Source of the DNA: Parapedobacter indicus
GTDB taxonomy: Bacteria > Bacteroidota > Bacteroidia > Sphingobacteriales > Sphingobacteriaceae
Assembly: GCF_900113765.1 (NCBI RefSeq)
Contig: NZ_FOQO01000002.1
Coordinates: forward strand, 248,001-312,000
Reading direction: 5' to 3'
Length of the DNA stretch: 64,000 nucleotides
Part shown: in pieces, positions 1-7,822 of the stretch
How positions within the stretch are numbered: position 1 is the stretch's first letter
How the letters are laid out: each line of letters starts with the position of its first letter
Program-made: the position numbers and the translations under genes
The notes under the pieces: generated by a model
Database searches by the model: none
Told to the model about the DNA's origin: nothing
The model's input: only the letters and a program-made list of their open reading frames with translations

Positions 1-979
1 GCAGTTCAGGCAACGTAGTTTCGGGATAGCGTTCCATGTAAGCTTGAACCAATCGCCACCCTATAAACACGCCCAGTTTCGGAGCCGATTCGTTATGTTC
101 GCCTAATTCCGGTGTAAACGGAGCTTCGCTGAGATACTTTTGCACACGGTTGTAATCTGCTTCGTATAACAGGTTTTCCTGCAGGAACCAAGCCCAAATG
201 TCGCGTTCATAACGTTGTGCCCATTCCCACTGCTGTGTGGTATAGCCTATTTTCAGCGTGTCGGCCACATCGGGCATTACCCGGTCCATCACATACAGCA
301 CCTTTCCCTGATAGACCATGTGCTGAAGCAACGTGACATCCAGGTCGTTCTGCGGATACAGTTCCTCACGGATGTAGCTCTCCACCGTCCGCGGCACAAT
401 ATTTTCCGGGGTAAACCGACGGGATAGATAATTAGGTATACTCTCCCTCAATGCGGGATAAAATTTTGAATCCGCTCCCAAAAACATGTCCAGCCCGATC
501 CCCAAGTAATCTTCGCCGACAGGGGATTGCACCGCAAATCCCGAAAAAAAAGCAATGAACCGAGGAATCGGAATATCCGGAAAATAATACTTGAAATACT
601 TGAAAGCGTCGGTCAGTCCGGCTTCTTGTGCTGCCATATCGGGATAAACTTCAAATACACTGGCCTTCAAGGCGTTGAAATCATCCGTTTCGATTACCGC
701 TGTCAAAACAGGGGCCAGTCGGATACTATCCAACGGATTGCCCGCTTCCAGCATGTACTGCATGTAATCGGCATAGAAATATCCATATCGCTGGAGCCAT
801 TCGCGGTTCTTTGCAAGCACATTATCCGGCTGCAGACTATCCAGCGCCCTGTCAAAACGTTCGATCTTGATATCGACATCGATATGGCTCACATCTACAC
901 GGGTTTCACCGCTGCACGAAAACAGCATGATAATCAAAAAAAAGCCATAGATTTGCGGTAAATTGATTTTGAGCATCAT
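1..979 (-). CDS. gldB: Gliding motility lipoprotein GldB, 3' end outside window
   Basis: The reverse strand is open from ATG-ATG at 979/976 to the window edge, so about 326 residues are present and the C-terminus is missing. The N-terminus is a lipoprotein signal (hydrophobic run ending in LFSC, then SGETRVDVSHIDVDIKIERF). The body carries the pattern DVDIKIERFDRAL, then LKASVFEVYPDM, and the segment with YLGIGLDMFLG and ENIVPRTVESYI, which I recognise as the GldB family. GldB is a membrane lipoprotein associated with the gliding/type IX secretion machinery of Bacteroidota. It is divergent from porT, with about 60-100 bp between the start codons. It is not obvious among forward frames, which show only shadow ORFs here. 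Confidence 0.85.
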   Translation of the reverse strand, partial: MMLKINLPQIYGFFLIIMLFSCSGETRVDVSHIDVDIKIERFDRALDSLQPDNVLAKNREWLQRYGYFYADYMQYMLEAGNPLDSIRLAPVLTAVIETDDFNALKASVFEVYPDMAAQEAGLTDAFKYFKYYFPDIPIPRFIAFFSGFAVQSPVGEDYLGIGLDMFLGADSKFYPALRESIPNYLSRRFTPENIVPRTVESYIREELYPQNDLDVTLLQHMVYQGKVLYVMDRVMPDVADTLKIGYTTQQWEWAQRYERDIWAWFLQENLLYEADYNRVQKYLSEAPFTPELGEHNESAPKLGVFIGWRLVQAYMERYPETTLPEL

Positions 980-1079
980 TTTTGTTTATCAACTTGGCAA
1001 CGAAGGTACGGATTTTAGTGAGGATGATGGAACGCGGATGACATACATAAAACGGATTTACACGGATATACTCGATAGT

Positions 1080-1766
1080 ATGCAGAACAACACCTTACGA
1101 TTTTTTCTTTTCATAGTACTCTCATCGTTCATTACTTTCCCCCAACAGGGCATGGCCCAGGATTATTATAGCTCAACGTACCAGTACAAGCCGATGTCAT
1201 TCGGTATCACGTTTGCACCGAATATGGGATGGATGCGCTATGGAGACACAGAGGGTCATAAAAGCACCCCGAAATTCGGATTTGCTTACGGGCTGCTGGC
1301 TGATTTCGCCTTTACCGAAAACTACTATTTTTCTACGGGGTTATTGGTCAATACACTGAATAATGAAGCGGAATACCCAAGCCCGGTCGCCGACCCCACG
1401 TCCAGCGTAGCGGTCTCGCTGGTTTCCAATGAATATAGGCTCCAATACGCCGAAATTCCCATATCCCTCAAGCTGAAAAGTACCATGCGGTATTTCCGAA
1501 GCTATTATGGGCAATTTGGTTTTACCGGCGGCATTAAACTCAATGCGAAAGAGAAGGCCGATGGTGCCTCTTCCCGCACTTCTTTGGGCAATGATGCCGA
1601 TTTCTTCCGACTGGCACTCCAGATCGGGGGTGGTGTGGAATGGCAGCTTGACCATAATATGGTGATGATGACTGGCCTAAGCTTTAACAATGGATTCACC
1701 CGGGTCATCAAGCAAGGTGAGCCCCGAAACTCGTATGTAGCCTTTAATTTCGGCATCTTTTTCTAA
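1080..1766 (+). CDS. porT: PorT-family outer membrane beta-barrel (type IX secretion)
   Basis: A 228-residue protein from ATG 1080. Upstream in-frame starts at 963 and 1038 are possible, but only the 1080 start places a signal peptide at the N-terminus (hydrophobic core RFFLFIVLSSFITF, cleavage near GMAQ). The rest is an 8-strand-type outer membrane barrel with alternating aromatic residues and a terminal aromatic, ending in YVAFNFGIFF. The order gldB / porT (sprT) / NAD+ synthetase is a familiar Bacteroidota neighbourhood, which supports PorT over a generic OmpW-like barrel. PorT is an accessory outer-membrane component of the type IX secretion system. The gene sits 25 bp before the nadE ATG and is probably co-transcribed with it. 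Confidence 0.75.
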   Translation: MQNNTLRFFLFIVLSSFITFPQQGMAQDYYSSTYQYKPMSFGITFAPNMGWMRYGDTEGHKSTPKFGFAYGLLADFAFTENYYFSTGLLVNTLNNEAEYPSPVADPTSSVAVSLVSNEYRLQYAEIPISLKLKSTMRYFRSYYGQFGFTGGIKLNAKEKADGASSRTSLGNDADFFRLALQIGGGVEWQLDHNMVMMTGLSFNNGFTRVIKQGEPRNSYVAFNFGIFF

Positions 1767-1791
1767 TGTTAATTTCCTAGTGAAACGTGGT

Positions 1792-3438
1792 ATGATCATC
1801 GCATTAGCTCAACTCAACTATCACATCGGCAATTTCGAAGGGAACCATACCGCCATCACACGGGCTATTCAGCAAGCAAAAGACCGGGGAGCCAACCTTG
1901 TGGTGTTTGCTGAACTGGCCATCGGTGGTTATCCGGCCAAGGATCTGCTGCGGTCGCCCGCCTTTCTGGATCGCTGCGAAGCGGCCATCACGGAAATTGC
2001 CGCACTTTGTCATGGAATCGCCTGCATCATCGGCGCACCGATCCGCAACGACAGCGGCAAAGGTAAACCCCTATATAATGCTGCATTGCTGATCGCAGAC
2101 GGTGCAGTACAACAGATCGTTCACAAAGGGCTTTTACCCGACTACGACGTATTTGATGAATACCGCTATTTCCAACCGGCCGACTCCTTTCAGTGCATCA
2201 CGTACCAACATCAGAAGATCGCACTCACAATCTGTGAAGATCTGTGGAATATTGCTTCACCGAAACTCTACCGGCGAAACCCCATGGACGTATTGCGGGG
2301 GGAAAAACCGGACCTCATCATCAACATCGCTGCCTCTCCCTTTTCGTACAACCACTTGCGGGAGCGGATGGAGGTCTTGCAATCGCACGCGAGAGAAACG
2401 GTGGCACCGCTTGTATACGTAAACCAAGTAGGTGCCCATGCAGACATTATTTTTGACGGACGATCCCTTGTCCTGTCGCCCACGGGTGAACGGATTGATA
2501 TGATGGCTTCCTTCAACGAAGACCTTAAATATTACGAACTTCACGAAAAAACCCTGACTGCGTTGCAGGATACCGCTGAGGTGCAACCCCCGCTGGATAC
2601 CCCGTTAATCCACCAAGCGCTATGCGCAGGCATCCGTGACTATTTTCATAAATCCGGTTTCAAAAAAGCCGTTGTTGGATTGTCCGGCGGAATTGATTCA
2701 GCGCTCGTTGCCGCGCTCGCCTGTGAGGCGCTCGGTCCGGAAAATGTGATGGCCGTGCTGATGCCGTCCGTCTATTCCAGCGATCATTCCATCACCGATG
2801 CCCTCGATCTGGTTCGGAACACGGGTTGCCGGCACGAGGTTATTCCCATACAACCCATGGCGGATGCGTTCGATCAAAGCCTCAGCCAGGCTTTTAGTGG
2901 ATTAATGCCCGATGTAACGGAAGAGAACATCCAAGCCCGTATCCGGGGCACGCTATTGATGGCTTTTTCCAATAAAATGGGCTACATTTTACTCAACACG
3001 TCCAACAAGAGCGAGGCGGCCGTAGGCTATGGCACGTTGTACGGTGATATGGCGGGTGCATTGGGTGTCATCGGCGACGTTTACAAGACACAGGTATACA
3101 AGCTGGCTGCCTATATGAATCGCCACCGGGAAATTATTCCGCAGCATACGATCGTTAAACCGCCATCGGCTGAATTGCGGCCCGGCCAAAAGGACAGCGA
3201 TTCGCTACCCGAGTATGAATTGCTGGATTCTGTACTCTTTCAATACATCGAAAACGAAAAGAGTGCGGCACAGATCGTTGCACTGGGATTCGACGAAGCG
3301 CTGGTACAGCGGGTATTGAATTTGGTAAACCGGGCTGAATTTAAACGGTTTCAGTCTCCGCCGATTCTGCGGGTCAGCAGCAAAGCCTTTGGTTCAGGAA
3401 GAGCCATGCCATTGGTGGCTACGTATCCGATGGGTTAA
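1792..3438 (+). CDS. nadE: Glutamine-dependent NAD+ synthetase
   Basis: Two-domain enzyme that amidates deamido-NAD using glutamine. The N-terminal nitrilase-type glutaminase carries the Glu-Lys-Cys triad: Glu in FAELAIGGYP (about residue 41), Lys in HKGLLPDYDVFDEYRYF, and Cys in ICEDLW. The C-terminal ATP-dependent synthetase has the PP-loop SGGIDSAL, and a later SNKSEAAVGYGT segment. I chose ATG 1792 (548 residues); GTG at 1780 would add four residues (MKRG). The length is normal for the glutaminase-containing form. It is cytoplasmic, in NAD biosynthesis, and closes the housekeeping gldB-porT-nadE block. Confidence 0.95.
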   Translation: MIIALAQLNYHIGNFEGNHTAITRAIQQAKDRGANLVVFAELAIGGYPAKDLLRSPAFLDRCEAAITEIAALCHGIACIIGAPIRNDSGKGKPLYNAALLIADGAVQQIVHKGLLPDYDVFDEYRYFQPADSFQCITYQHQKIALTICEDLWNIASPKLYRRNPMDVLRGEKPDLIINIAASPFSYNHLRERMEVLQSHARETVAPLVYVNQVGAHADIIFDGRSLVLSPTGERIDMMASFNEDLKYYELHEKTLTALQDTAEVQPPLDTPLIHQALCAGIRDYFHKSGFKKAVVGLSGGIDSALVAALACEALGPENVMAVLMPSVYSSDHSITDALDLVRNTGCRHEVIPIQPMADAFDQSLSQAFSGLMPDVTEENIQARIRGTLLMAFSNKMGYILLNTSNKSEAAVGYGTLYGDMAGALGVIGDVYKTQVYKLAAYMNRHREIIPQHTIVKPPSAELRPGQKDSDSLPEYELLDSVLFQYIENEKSAAQIVALGFDEALVQRVLNLVNRAEFKRFQSPPILRVSSKAFGSGRAMPLVATYPMG

Positions 3439-3443
3439 TAAAA

Positions 3444-3735
3444 TTAACCAAATAAATCCGAATACGTACCCGTTCGCACTAATTCGAGTGACCGAATTTT
3501 GTCATTTTCATCCCATATCAAAAGCAAATCAGGTTTCACATGGCATTCCCAGTAACCGCTATAATCGCCTTTCAATTTATGTGGACGATATTTAGTGGCT
3601 ATCCCTCTATGTCCCTGCTCGACTAACACGGAAACAAGTTGATGTAATAAGTCAAAATCAGTCTGCGAGCGCTTTTTAAGGCGTTTCAGATCTTTTTAGG
3701 AATTTCGTGGAGGTTGTCAGTTGATAGGGAGACAT
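3444..3735 (-). pseudogene. YafQ/RelE-family mRNA interferase toxin, frameshifted
   Basis: The toxin half of a type II toxin-antitoxin pair. An ATG at 3735, 8 bp after the antitoxin stop, opens MSPYQLTTSTKFLK, then runs into a stop a few codons later. The +1 frame continues at once as DLKRLKKRSQTDFDLLHQL, then HKLKGDYSGYWECHVKPDL and SLELVRTGTYSDLFG. This is the standard YafQ core, including the ECH and C-terminal SDLF motifs. The break is at a run of five A on the coding strand (plus-strand T run 3693-3697), where one extra A accounts for the shift. Removing it restores an uninterrupted reading frame of about 96 residues. A sequencing error at the homopolymer is possible; otherwise the toxin is inactivated. 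The intact downstream part alone (3444-3629) would need a GTG start and lacks the N-terminal third. Confidence 0.75.
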
Positions 3736-3743
3736 CAAATAGA

Positions 3744-3944
3744 TCAAATACTATTAAACAATGCATCTACGCTGTCAAATCGTTTACCTTTCCCCTGCTT
3801 CAATTCTTTCATTGCAGCAACAGTCTCTTTATTCGGTTCTTTTGGCGTCCCGCTTTTTACCTTCACTGCAACACCCAATTCCTTTAATAATGCTTTTACC
3901 AAGGAAGTCTTCTCATCGGGCACTTTAATTTCCAAAGTCTGCAT
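3744..3944 (-). CDS. Type II antitoxin (RelB/DinJ-like partner of YafQ)
   Basis: A 66-residue acidic-basic protein that begins MQTLEIKVPDEKTSLVKALL and ends KGKRFDSVDALFNSI. This layout, a short N-terminal beta strand then helices and a C-terminal SVDALF-type tail, is common for Bacteroidota antitoxins that precede a RelE/YafQ toxin. It sits immediately upstream of the frameshifted toxin in the same orientation, as expected for co-transcription and autoregulation. It is intact, unlike its toxin. The family assignment rests mainly on the neighbour and general shape. Confidence 0.7.
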   Translation of the reverse strand: MQTLEIKVPDEKTSLVKALLKELGVAVKVKSGTPKEPNKETVAAMKELKQGKGKRFDSVDALFNSI

Positions 3945-3960
3945 ATTCTAAATATTTATA

Positions 3961-3992
3961 CAAAAATAATCATTTCAGGATTCATACACAAT
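3961..3992 (-). promoter_or_regulatory. Bacteroidota-type promoter of the antitoxin-toxin pair
   Basis: On the minus strand, TATTTTTG (3968-3961) matches the Bacteroidota -7 box TAnnTTTG exactly. ATTG (3992-3989) sits 20 bp upstream and is a near match to the -33 TTTG box. Transcription would begin just before the antitoxin ATG at 3944, giving a very short leader. Confidence 0.45.
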
Positions 3993-4066
3993 GGCAGATC
4001 AGATTAAACCATTTCTCCTCCCCCTAGTCTAACTCGTTACACGGATTATAATAGGAGGTTTCAACA

Positions 4067-4645
4067 ATGAAACGGTTAATAATATATTGCATTCCTTTGT
4101 TGGTATTGGCATCTTGTTCGGCCTATAAATACCATACAACCAAAGTACAAAGCACCGACTTTTCTCAATACCACACATACGCTTGGCTTCCGCCCTCCGA
4201 TTCGCTATCTAAATCGTATTTTGATAACGATATTGCCAATGCGAACATTCTGGAGACCGCGAACCGCGAGCTGGAAGCCCGGGGGCTGACGTATTCCAAA
4301 GACAATCCGGACCTGCTTTTCCGATACATTGCTATTGTAAATAACAAAAGTCGCCCTGTATATGGCGGATCTCGGTACGGCCCATGGGGCATGTGGGGAT
4401 ACAATCCCTGGATGTGGGGCCCGGGTTGGGGTGCTTGGGGCTGGGGCGCCTGGAATGGACCGGTTGGTAAAGAGCGATATCGTGCGGGCCACATCATCAT
4501 CGAGGCAAAAGATCGGCGATCCAATACGGTGATCTGGCAAGCCCGTGGTAGCGGCGAAGTGAGGAACCCTGAACAGGCTATTAACAAATTACCGGAAATC
4601 GTGACGGGAGTGATGGAACAATTTCCGTTACCTGCTGCTAAATAG
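4067..4645 (+). CDS. DUF4136 domain lipoprotein
   Basis: A 192-residue envelope lipoprotein with lipobox LASC (Cys about residue 17). The body begins with a YHTYAWLPPSD motif and ends with an HIIIEAKDRRSNTVIWQARGSGEV segment and a short C-terminal helix, a pattern typical of DUF4136. Between them lies a low-complexity Gly/Trp/Tyr/Pro stretch (about residues 101-130, with repeated WG and GWG). The function is unknown. A strong Shine-Dalgarno-like TAGGAGG lies 8 bp upstream of the ATG, which is unusual for Bacteroidota. The 3' end overlaps the convergent GntR gene by 8 bp. Confidence 0.8.
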   Translation: MKRLIIYCIPLLVLASCSAYKYHTTKVQSTDFSQYHTYAWLPPSDSLSKSYFDNDIANANILETANRELEARGLTYSKDNPDLLFRYIAIVNNKSRPVYGGSRYGPWGMWGYNPWMWGPGWGAWGWGAWNGPVGKERYRAGHIIIEAKDRRSNTVIWQARGSGEVRNPEQAINKLPEIVTGVMEQFPLPAAK

Positions 4646-5669
4646 AAGGTCGAAGCGTTAAATAAAACCGTACTTCTTTATGCTGTTTTGAATTTTCCAG
4701 TACGAGTCGTGCCGCCGTCTCTCCCATCTCTTTAAAATCGGTCGAAATGGTGGTGATACCGTTGAGGATGAATTTTTTCAACGGTGTCTCGTTGTATGAA
4801 ATGATACCTACTTCTTTTCCGATCTTTAGCTTCAATGAAATCACCTTGTCGAGCAACTTCACCAAATCGTCTTCCATCAGGTTGATGTACACCTCCCCTG
4901 ATGATATCGGCTCTTCTTCGATATCACTCACCAACAAGTGATTGAAGGCATATTGCTGACAGAAGCGATAAAAGCCTTTGATAATACCTTTGGGAAAATA
5001 ACTTTTATCCGGAAAGATGAGTTTTAGGGTATGATATTTACTGAGCGATTCTTTTGCTTGCTCCAACGCGTTGTAGATGTCTTTTTCAAAGTTTTCATAT
5101 ACCGCAGCATATTCGCCATCCACCTCCGATATCAGCTTATCCAATAGCACCAGCCTATCTTTTGGAATGGTATTGATAATCTCGGCAGCCTTGTCGCGCC
5201 CTTCAATAAAGTGCGGAATGATCACATAATGGGTATATTCCTTTCTCAGATTTTGGAGTAATTTCCTGAATAGGGAAAGATCATTATTGTACACATAGAA
5301 ATCGACCGCAGCGTCGGTACCAACAGCTTGAACAAAGGCATCGTAAACAATCTTTTTGTGCGCGCTCAGCTTATTGAAAAACAGCACAATCTGAAGCTTC
5401 TGTTTAAAATCAGCATTGGCAATGTAGTAGCCTTTTCCGGGAACGGAACCCAGCACGCCCAAATGCTTTAGGTGCTTGTACCCTTTCTCGGCTGTATCCC
5501 GCGATATTTCCAGCACATAACTCAGCTCATTGATCGAAGGAAGCATGTCATCCTTCTGGATTTTTCCGGCTTCTATGGCGTTAATCACCGCATTCGCCAA
5601 CTGCAGGTATTTGGGCGTGGCGGAATATTCATTGATGTGAATATGCTCAAACATGGGTACCGTCTTCAT
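4638..5669 (-). CDS. GntR-family transcriptional regulator with LacI-type sensor domain
   Basis: A 343-residue regulator. The N-terminal winged helix (about residues 15-85) contains the classic GntR pattern: PKYLQLANAVINAI, then DDMLPSINELSYVLEISRDT and GVLGSVPGKGYYI. The remainder (about 90-340) resembles a periplasmic-binding-protein sensor, with IVLFFNKLSAHKKIVYDAF, then DRLVLLDK and the closing IGKEVGIISYNETPLKKFI. Such fusions in Bacteroidota sense sugars. It is the last gene of, or directly downstream from, the rhamnose mutarotase/rhamnosidase block, so rhamnose or a rhamnoside is the likely ligand (inference). A second start exists at 5654 (MFEHIHINE). Confidence 0.85.
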   Translation of the reverse strand: MKTVPMFEHIHINEYSATPKYLQLANAVINAIEAGKIQKDDMLPSINELSYVLEISRDTAEKGYKHLKHLGVLGSVPGKGYYIANADFKQKLQIVLFFNKLSAHKKIVYDAFVQAVGTDAAVDFYVYNNDLSLFRKLLQNLRKEYTHYVIIPHFIEGRDKAAEIINTIPKDRLVLLDKLISEVDGEYAAVYENFEKDIYNALEQAKESLSKYHTLKLIFPDKSYFPKGIIKGFYRFCQQYAFNHLLVSDIEEEPISSGEVYINLMEDDLVKLLDKVISLKLKIGKEVGIISYNETPLKKFILNGITTISTDFKEMGETAARLVLENSKQHKEVRFYLTLRPSI

Positions 5670-5677
5670 ACCGTTTC

Positions 5678-5696
5678 TAACGCTTTTCGAGCGCTA
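5678..5696. promoter_or_regulatory. Imperfect palindrome upstream of GntR gene, possible operator
   Basis: TAACGCTTTTCGAGCGCTA has half-sites TA-n-CGCT and AGCG-n-TA, placed 8 bp before the first GntR start codon. GntR-type regulators bind inverted repeats of this size, so autoregulation is plausible. There is no further support. Confidence 0.3.
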
Positions 5697-5716
5697 AAAT
5701 TACGGGGTAAAATCGA

Positions 5717-6037
5717 TCAATCCAAATGAAACACCAGTTTCAATGGTCTGCTGACAGGTGAAAAATCGGAGTTTGTTTCCATGATGTCTGCCATGTACTT
5801 CCACCACCGTTGCATTACCGGATGACTGCCCATATCCTGTGAGGATGCTCCATTTTCCGATCGCTGCTGCACGGCAAAAAGTATATCCGATTCTTCATCA
5901 AGAAATATGGTGTAGTCACTTACTCCGTGCTCTTTTAATAAAGCGACTATTTCCGGCCAGATGTTGTCGTGACGCCTTTTATACTCTTCGCGGCAATTCG
6001 GCATCAACTTCATCTTGAATGCTATCTTATTCATCAT
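5717..6037 (-). CDS. rhaM: L-rhamnose mutarotase
   Basis: A 106-residue cytoplasmic protein that interconverts the alpha and beta anomers of L-rhamnose. It shows the family signatures: the N-terminal [23 protein letters not shown] (containing the RRHD and WPE motifs), [15 protein letters not shown] in the middle, and [13 protein letters not shown], where the WWKYM core is highly conserved. Two ATGs are adjacent at 6037 and 6034. It lies 4 bp after the stop of the upstream rhamnosidase and is surely co-transcribed with it, so the enzyme readies rhamnose released by the neighbouring GH78 proteins for isomerisation. Confidence 0.93.
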   Translation of the reverse strand: MMNKIAFKMKLMPNCREEYKRRHDNIWPEIVALLKEHGVSDYTIFLDEESDILFAVQQRSENGASSQDMGSHPVMQRWWKYMADIMETNSDFSPVSRPLKLVFHLD

Positions 6038-6041
6038 GGAG

Positions 6042-7760
6042 CTACCTGATAATTTTGACTTCCTTTGGTCCGTCGACCTCGGATTTGATCTGCCCGTTGG
6101 CTTGCTTCGTATGCTTAACCTTTACCACGCCATAAGGAGTAGGGAACGTCCCTTCGGCATACTCCAAATCCCCCAGATGAGGCGTGATCGAAATTTCCCG
6201 GCATCCCGGTTTGGTGACCCGGATACCCAGCACATGTTCGGTAAGCCAAGAAGTGGGACCCGAAGCCCATCCATGGCAGAAGCTGTGACGGAAACCGACG
6301 TAGCAATAATCGCCGTAGTCCCCATGGATATCTTTTTTCCCGGCGGGCACCAATTCATCTATGCGACCTGCATTGGGCAACCAATCGAGGTTAAAGTCTT
6401 CCCAAAACGTAGTTGCCCCCAGATCCAGCATCGCTCCCCAATAGTTACGGATCACATCCAGCGCTCCTTGGTAATTTCCGGCTTTGGCCATCGCTTGCAG
6501 CATATAATATCCGTAAAAAGTGGAAAAGTTCTTTGCACCCCCTGCGGCAAGTACCGTATTCGCATCCGACGCGGGCACCAAATCGGTCAGTGACATCAGT
6601 GCGGCTGCTTGTTTGGACTGACCCATATCCGGCGTATATTTTTTCAATCGGCTCACCGCTTCTTCCGCAGTCCGCCGCGTTTCGTCGTCATTCAAAATCA
6701 CCGCCAGCTTGGCAGCTGTTGACAACGACCAGATCGTCATCGCCTGCAATCCGGCGTGAATAGCCGCGGGATCTTCGCTGGAGGGCCAGTCGAGGAAACG
6801 ATTGCCATCCATCATTTCTTTGCCATCCGGTCCGATTTTGGAAACGATTTGCTTAACCAACGCAGAAAGATAGGGCTGTTGCTCCTTCAAATAGGCTAAG
6901 TCTGCATGATGCATATACCAATCGTGATGTAAGATAATCCACCACATGGAGTACGTGCTGATGCCGCTCATCCATCCCGGCAGGGGTGTTACATCCCTCG
7001 CCAGGTCCAGACTTTTAGGTACCACCTCGTTGTATCCGAAAACGGTATTCACTGTCGACACCTCGGGATGGAGGTCGCCCACCCACACCAAGCGATCCCG
7101 TTTGATGCCATCCCATAAGTATTCCTGCATATTGAGATGTACCGTGTAGGCTCCGGTCTGCCAAATTTTATTGAGCCGCTCGTCACTGCTGTTGAAAGAA
7201 CCTAGGTAAGGAATATCCCGGTAGGTAAAAATCGCACGCACCTCTTTCAGGTGTAATTCTGCATCGGCGTCCAGCAGGTCGATACGTACGAAACGGAACC
7301 CGCTTTCCCCCACCTGAGCCTTTCCCAGCCAGGGCAATTGTAAATGGAGATCGCGAATGGCGTGATCATTGGTAGCCCCTTTCTCTCCTATTTCAGCCAT
7401 GGCTTCGCTGGCCGATTCGCCAAAGCGGACCCGTATCGTGCGTGGGGTATTTCCGGGCGACCACATGCCTGTAACGATTTCCAGTCCACCCTGCAATTCC
7501 TTACCGAAATCCAGCAGGATACTGCTCCTTGCTTCGCCTTCATTTTTCAGCACACAGATGCTCGCATTGGTCAGATCTGCTTGCCCATTTCCGGGCTTGA
7601 GCAGTTGCTCGGTATTGGCGATGTTGCCCGATTGCCAAAGAACACGTACCGGTGAAATAAATTCGCGGGTCAATTCACTTGGCTGGCCAATCACCTGGGA
7701 TTGTACAAAAACAACTAGCCACAAAAAAGACACCCCACTATAAAATAATAACTTGCTCAT
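6042..7760 (-). CDS. Alpha-L-rhamnosidase-like glycoside hydrolase (GH78-type)
   Basis: A 572-residue exported enzyme with a signal peptide (hydrophobic [12 protein letters not shown], cleavage near VIGQ). A beta-rich N-terminal region (about 30-180) is followed by an (alpha/alpha)6 catalytic barrel and a C-terminal beta domain. The GH78 catalytic region reads [13 protein letters not shown]; compared with the usual DCPQRERLGWTGD, the second acidic residue is Asp instead of Glu. The later GATTFWEDF supplies the second catalytic Glu. It is short compared with full GH78 enzymes (800-1000 residues) and lacks the extra N-terminal binding domains. The DGIKRDR variant is a recurrent Bacteroidota subtype. 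It precedes rhaM by 4 bp. The substrate is presumably a rhamnoside or rhamnogalacturonan fragment. Confidence 0.82.
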   Translation of the reverse strand: MSKLLFYSGVSFLWLVVFVQSQVIGQPSELTREFISPVRVLWQSGNIANTEQLLKPGNGQADLTNASICVLKNEGEARSSILLDFGKELQGGLEIVTGMWSPGNTPRTIRVRFGESASEAMAEIGEKGATNDHAIRDLHLQLPWLGKAQVGESGFRFVRIDLLDADAELHLKEVRAIFTYRDIPYLGSFNSSDERLNKIWQTGAYTVHLNMQEYLWDGIKRDRLVWVGDLHPEVSTVNTVFGYNEVVPKSLDLARDVTPLPGWMSGISTYSMWWIILHHDWYMHHADLAYLKEQQPYLSALVKQIVSKIGPDGKEMMDGNRFLDWPSSEDPAAIHAGLQAMTIWSLSTAAKLAVILNDDETRRTAEEAVSRLKKYTPDMGQSKQAAALMSLTDLVPASDANTVLAAGGAKNFSTFYGYYMLQAMAKAGNYQGALDVIRNYWGAMLDLGATTFWEDFNLDWLPNAGRIDELVPAGKKDIHGDYGDYCYVGFRHSFCHGWASGPTSWLTEHVLGIRVTKPGCREISITPHLGDLEYAEGTFPTPYGVVKVKHTKQANGQIKSEVDGPKEVKIIR

Positions 7761-7822
7761 GTTTAAAAGAGGTTTACAACATGCGCAAGTTAGGGAGAAT
7801 AACGTAAGCGGGTATCCTGTGC

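Noticed and set aside
963..1079. Upstream extension of porT
   Set aside because: Adds about 39 residues before the signal peptide and overlaps the gldB start region; start at 1080 gives a proper signal sequence.
3444..3629. Short intact toxin starting at GTG 3629
   Set aside because: This would lack the N-terminal third of the YafQ fold; the ATG at 3735 with a frameshift gives the full protein.
3693..3697. Programmed +1 frameshift in the toxin
   Set aside because: A simple A run without a slippery heptamer or a downstream structure is seen; mutation or read error is simpler.
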